This document shows positions 5,073 to 5,161 of a stretch of 5,161 bases of DNA, one piece after another (within the stretch, counting starts at the first letter, position 1; the number at the start of each line of letters is the position of its first letter). The notes beneath the pieces are model-generated. The model made no database searches. It was not told where the DNA came from and saw only the letters and a program-made list of their open reading frames with translations. This stretch comes from Betaproteobacteria bacterium (lineage in GTDB: Bacteria; Pseudomonadota; Gammaproteobacteria; Burkholderiales; Casimicrobiaceae): contig VBCS01000394.1 of assembly GCA_005888955.1 (NCBI GenBank), positions 1 through 5,161 of the forward strand, in the 5' to 3' direction. Position numbers and translations under genes: made by a program.

Positions 5073-5161
5073 CAAGGATAAGAGAAATGCCGATGCAGAT
5101 GCCCAATCGGGATGTCCCGGCATGAGCAGCCGATGCCGCTGTCCGATCCGCTGAATCGAAC
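5073..5161. other. Unassigned sequence after the mobile element
   Basis: A purine-rich stretch AAGGATAAGAGAA precedes an ATG at 5087, which opens a 12-codon frame (MPMQMPNRDVPA) ending at TGA 5123–5125. Another ATG at 5122 overlaps that stop as ATGA and runs 10 codons. Both are too short to call genes. The octamer GCCGATGC occurs at 5089 and 5129. The stretch may be the leader of a gene beyond the window, or intergenic. Confidence 0.3.

Overview
This window looks like chromosomal DNA from a GC-rich betaproteobacterium. The evidence is the conserved trxA–rho–rpmE order, a 419-residue Rho that matches the E. coli numbering at every catalytic position checked, an Azotobacter-type seven-iron ferredoxin, and small periplasmic cytochromes c of a kind common in Burkholderiales, Rhodocyclales and Nitrosomonadales. 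I cannot name a genus from sequence alone.

Layout. Positions 1–929 (+) hold the 3' end of a TPR-protein gene that overlaps nth (endonuclease III, base excision repair) by four bases. An intrinsic terminator at 955–977 faces the opposite strand. It closes a minus-strand group that reads, in transcription order, fdxA (2080–1757), a cytochrome c (1685–1338) and a second cytochrome c (1330–1001). This looks like a small electron-transfer unit with one cytosolic iron-sulfur carrier and two exported monohaem cytochromes. The first cytochrome has CXXCN where the haem motif CXXCH is expected. A 210-bp divergent gap separates fdxA from trxA (2291–2656, +). Rho (2879–4138) follows behind its own promoter and a structured, C-rich leader of about 170 nt. 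rpmE (4411–4626), encoding zinc-type ribosomal protein L31, has its own promoter, a hairpin that covers the start codon, and a clear intrinsic terminator.

Positions 4627–5161 contain no recognisable gene. They hold the rpmE terminator and a complete 274-bp non-coding mobile element (4795–5068). The element has 30-bp terminal inverted repeats resembling IS5-group ends, is flanked by CTAA duplications that fit the YTAR target of that group, and its interior is almost entirely two long imperfect fold-backs. This MITE-like element is the most distinctive structure in the window.

Most of the window is ordinary housekeeping sequence. The points worth a second look are the MITE and its internal architecture, the CXXCN cytochrome, and the leader structures in front of rho and rpmE. 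I see no new defence or biosynthetic system here.
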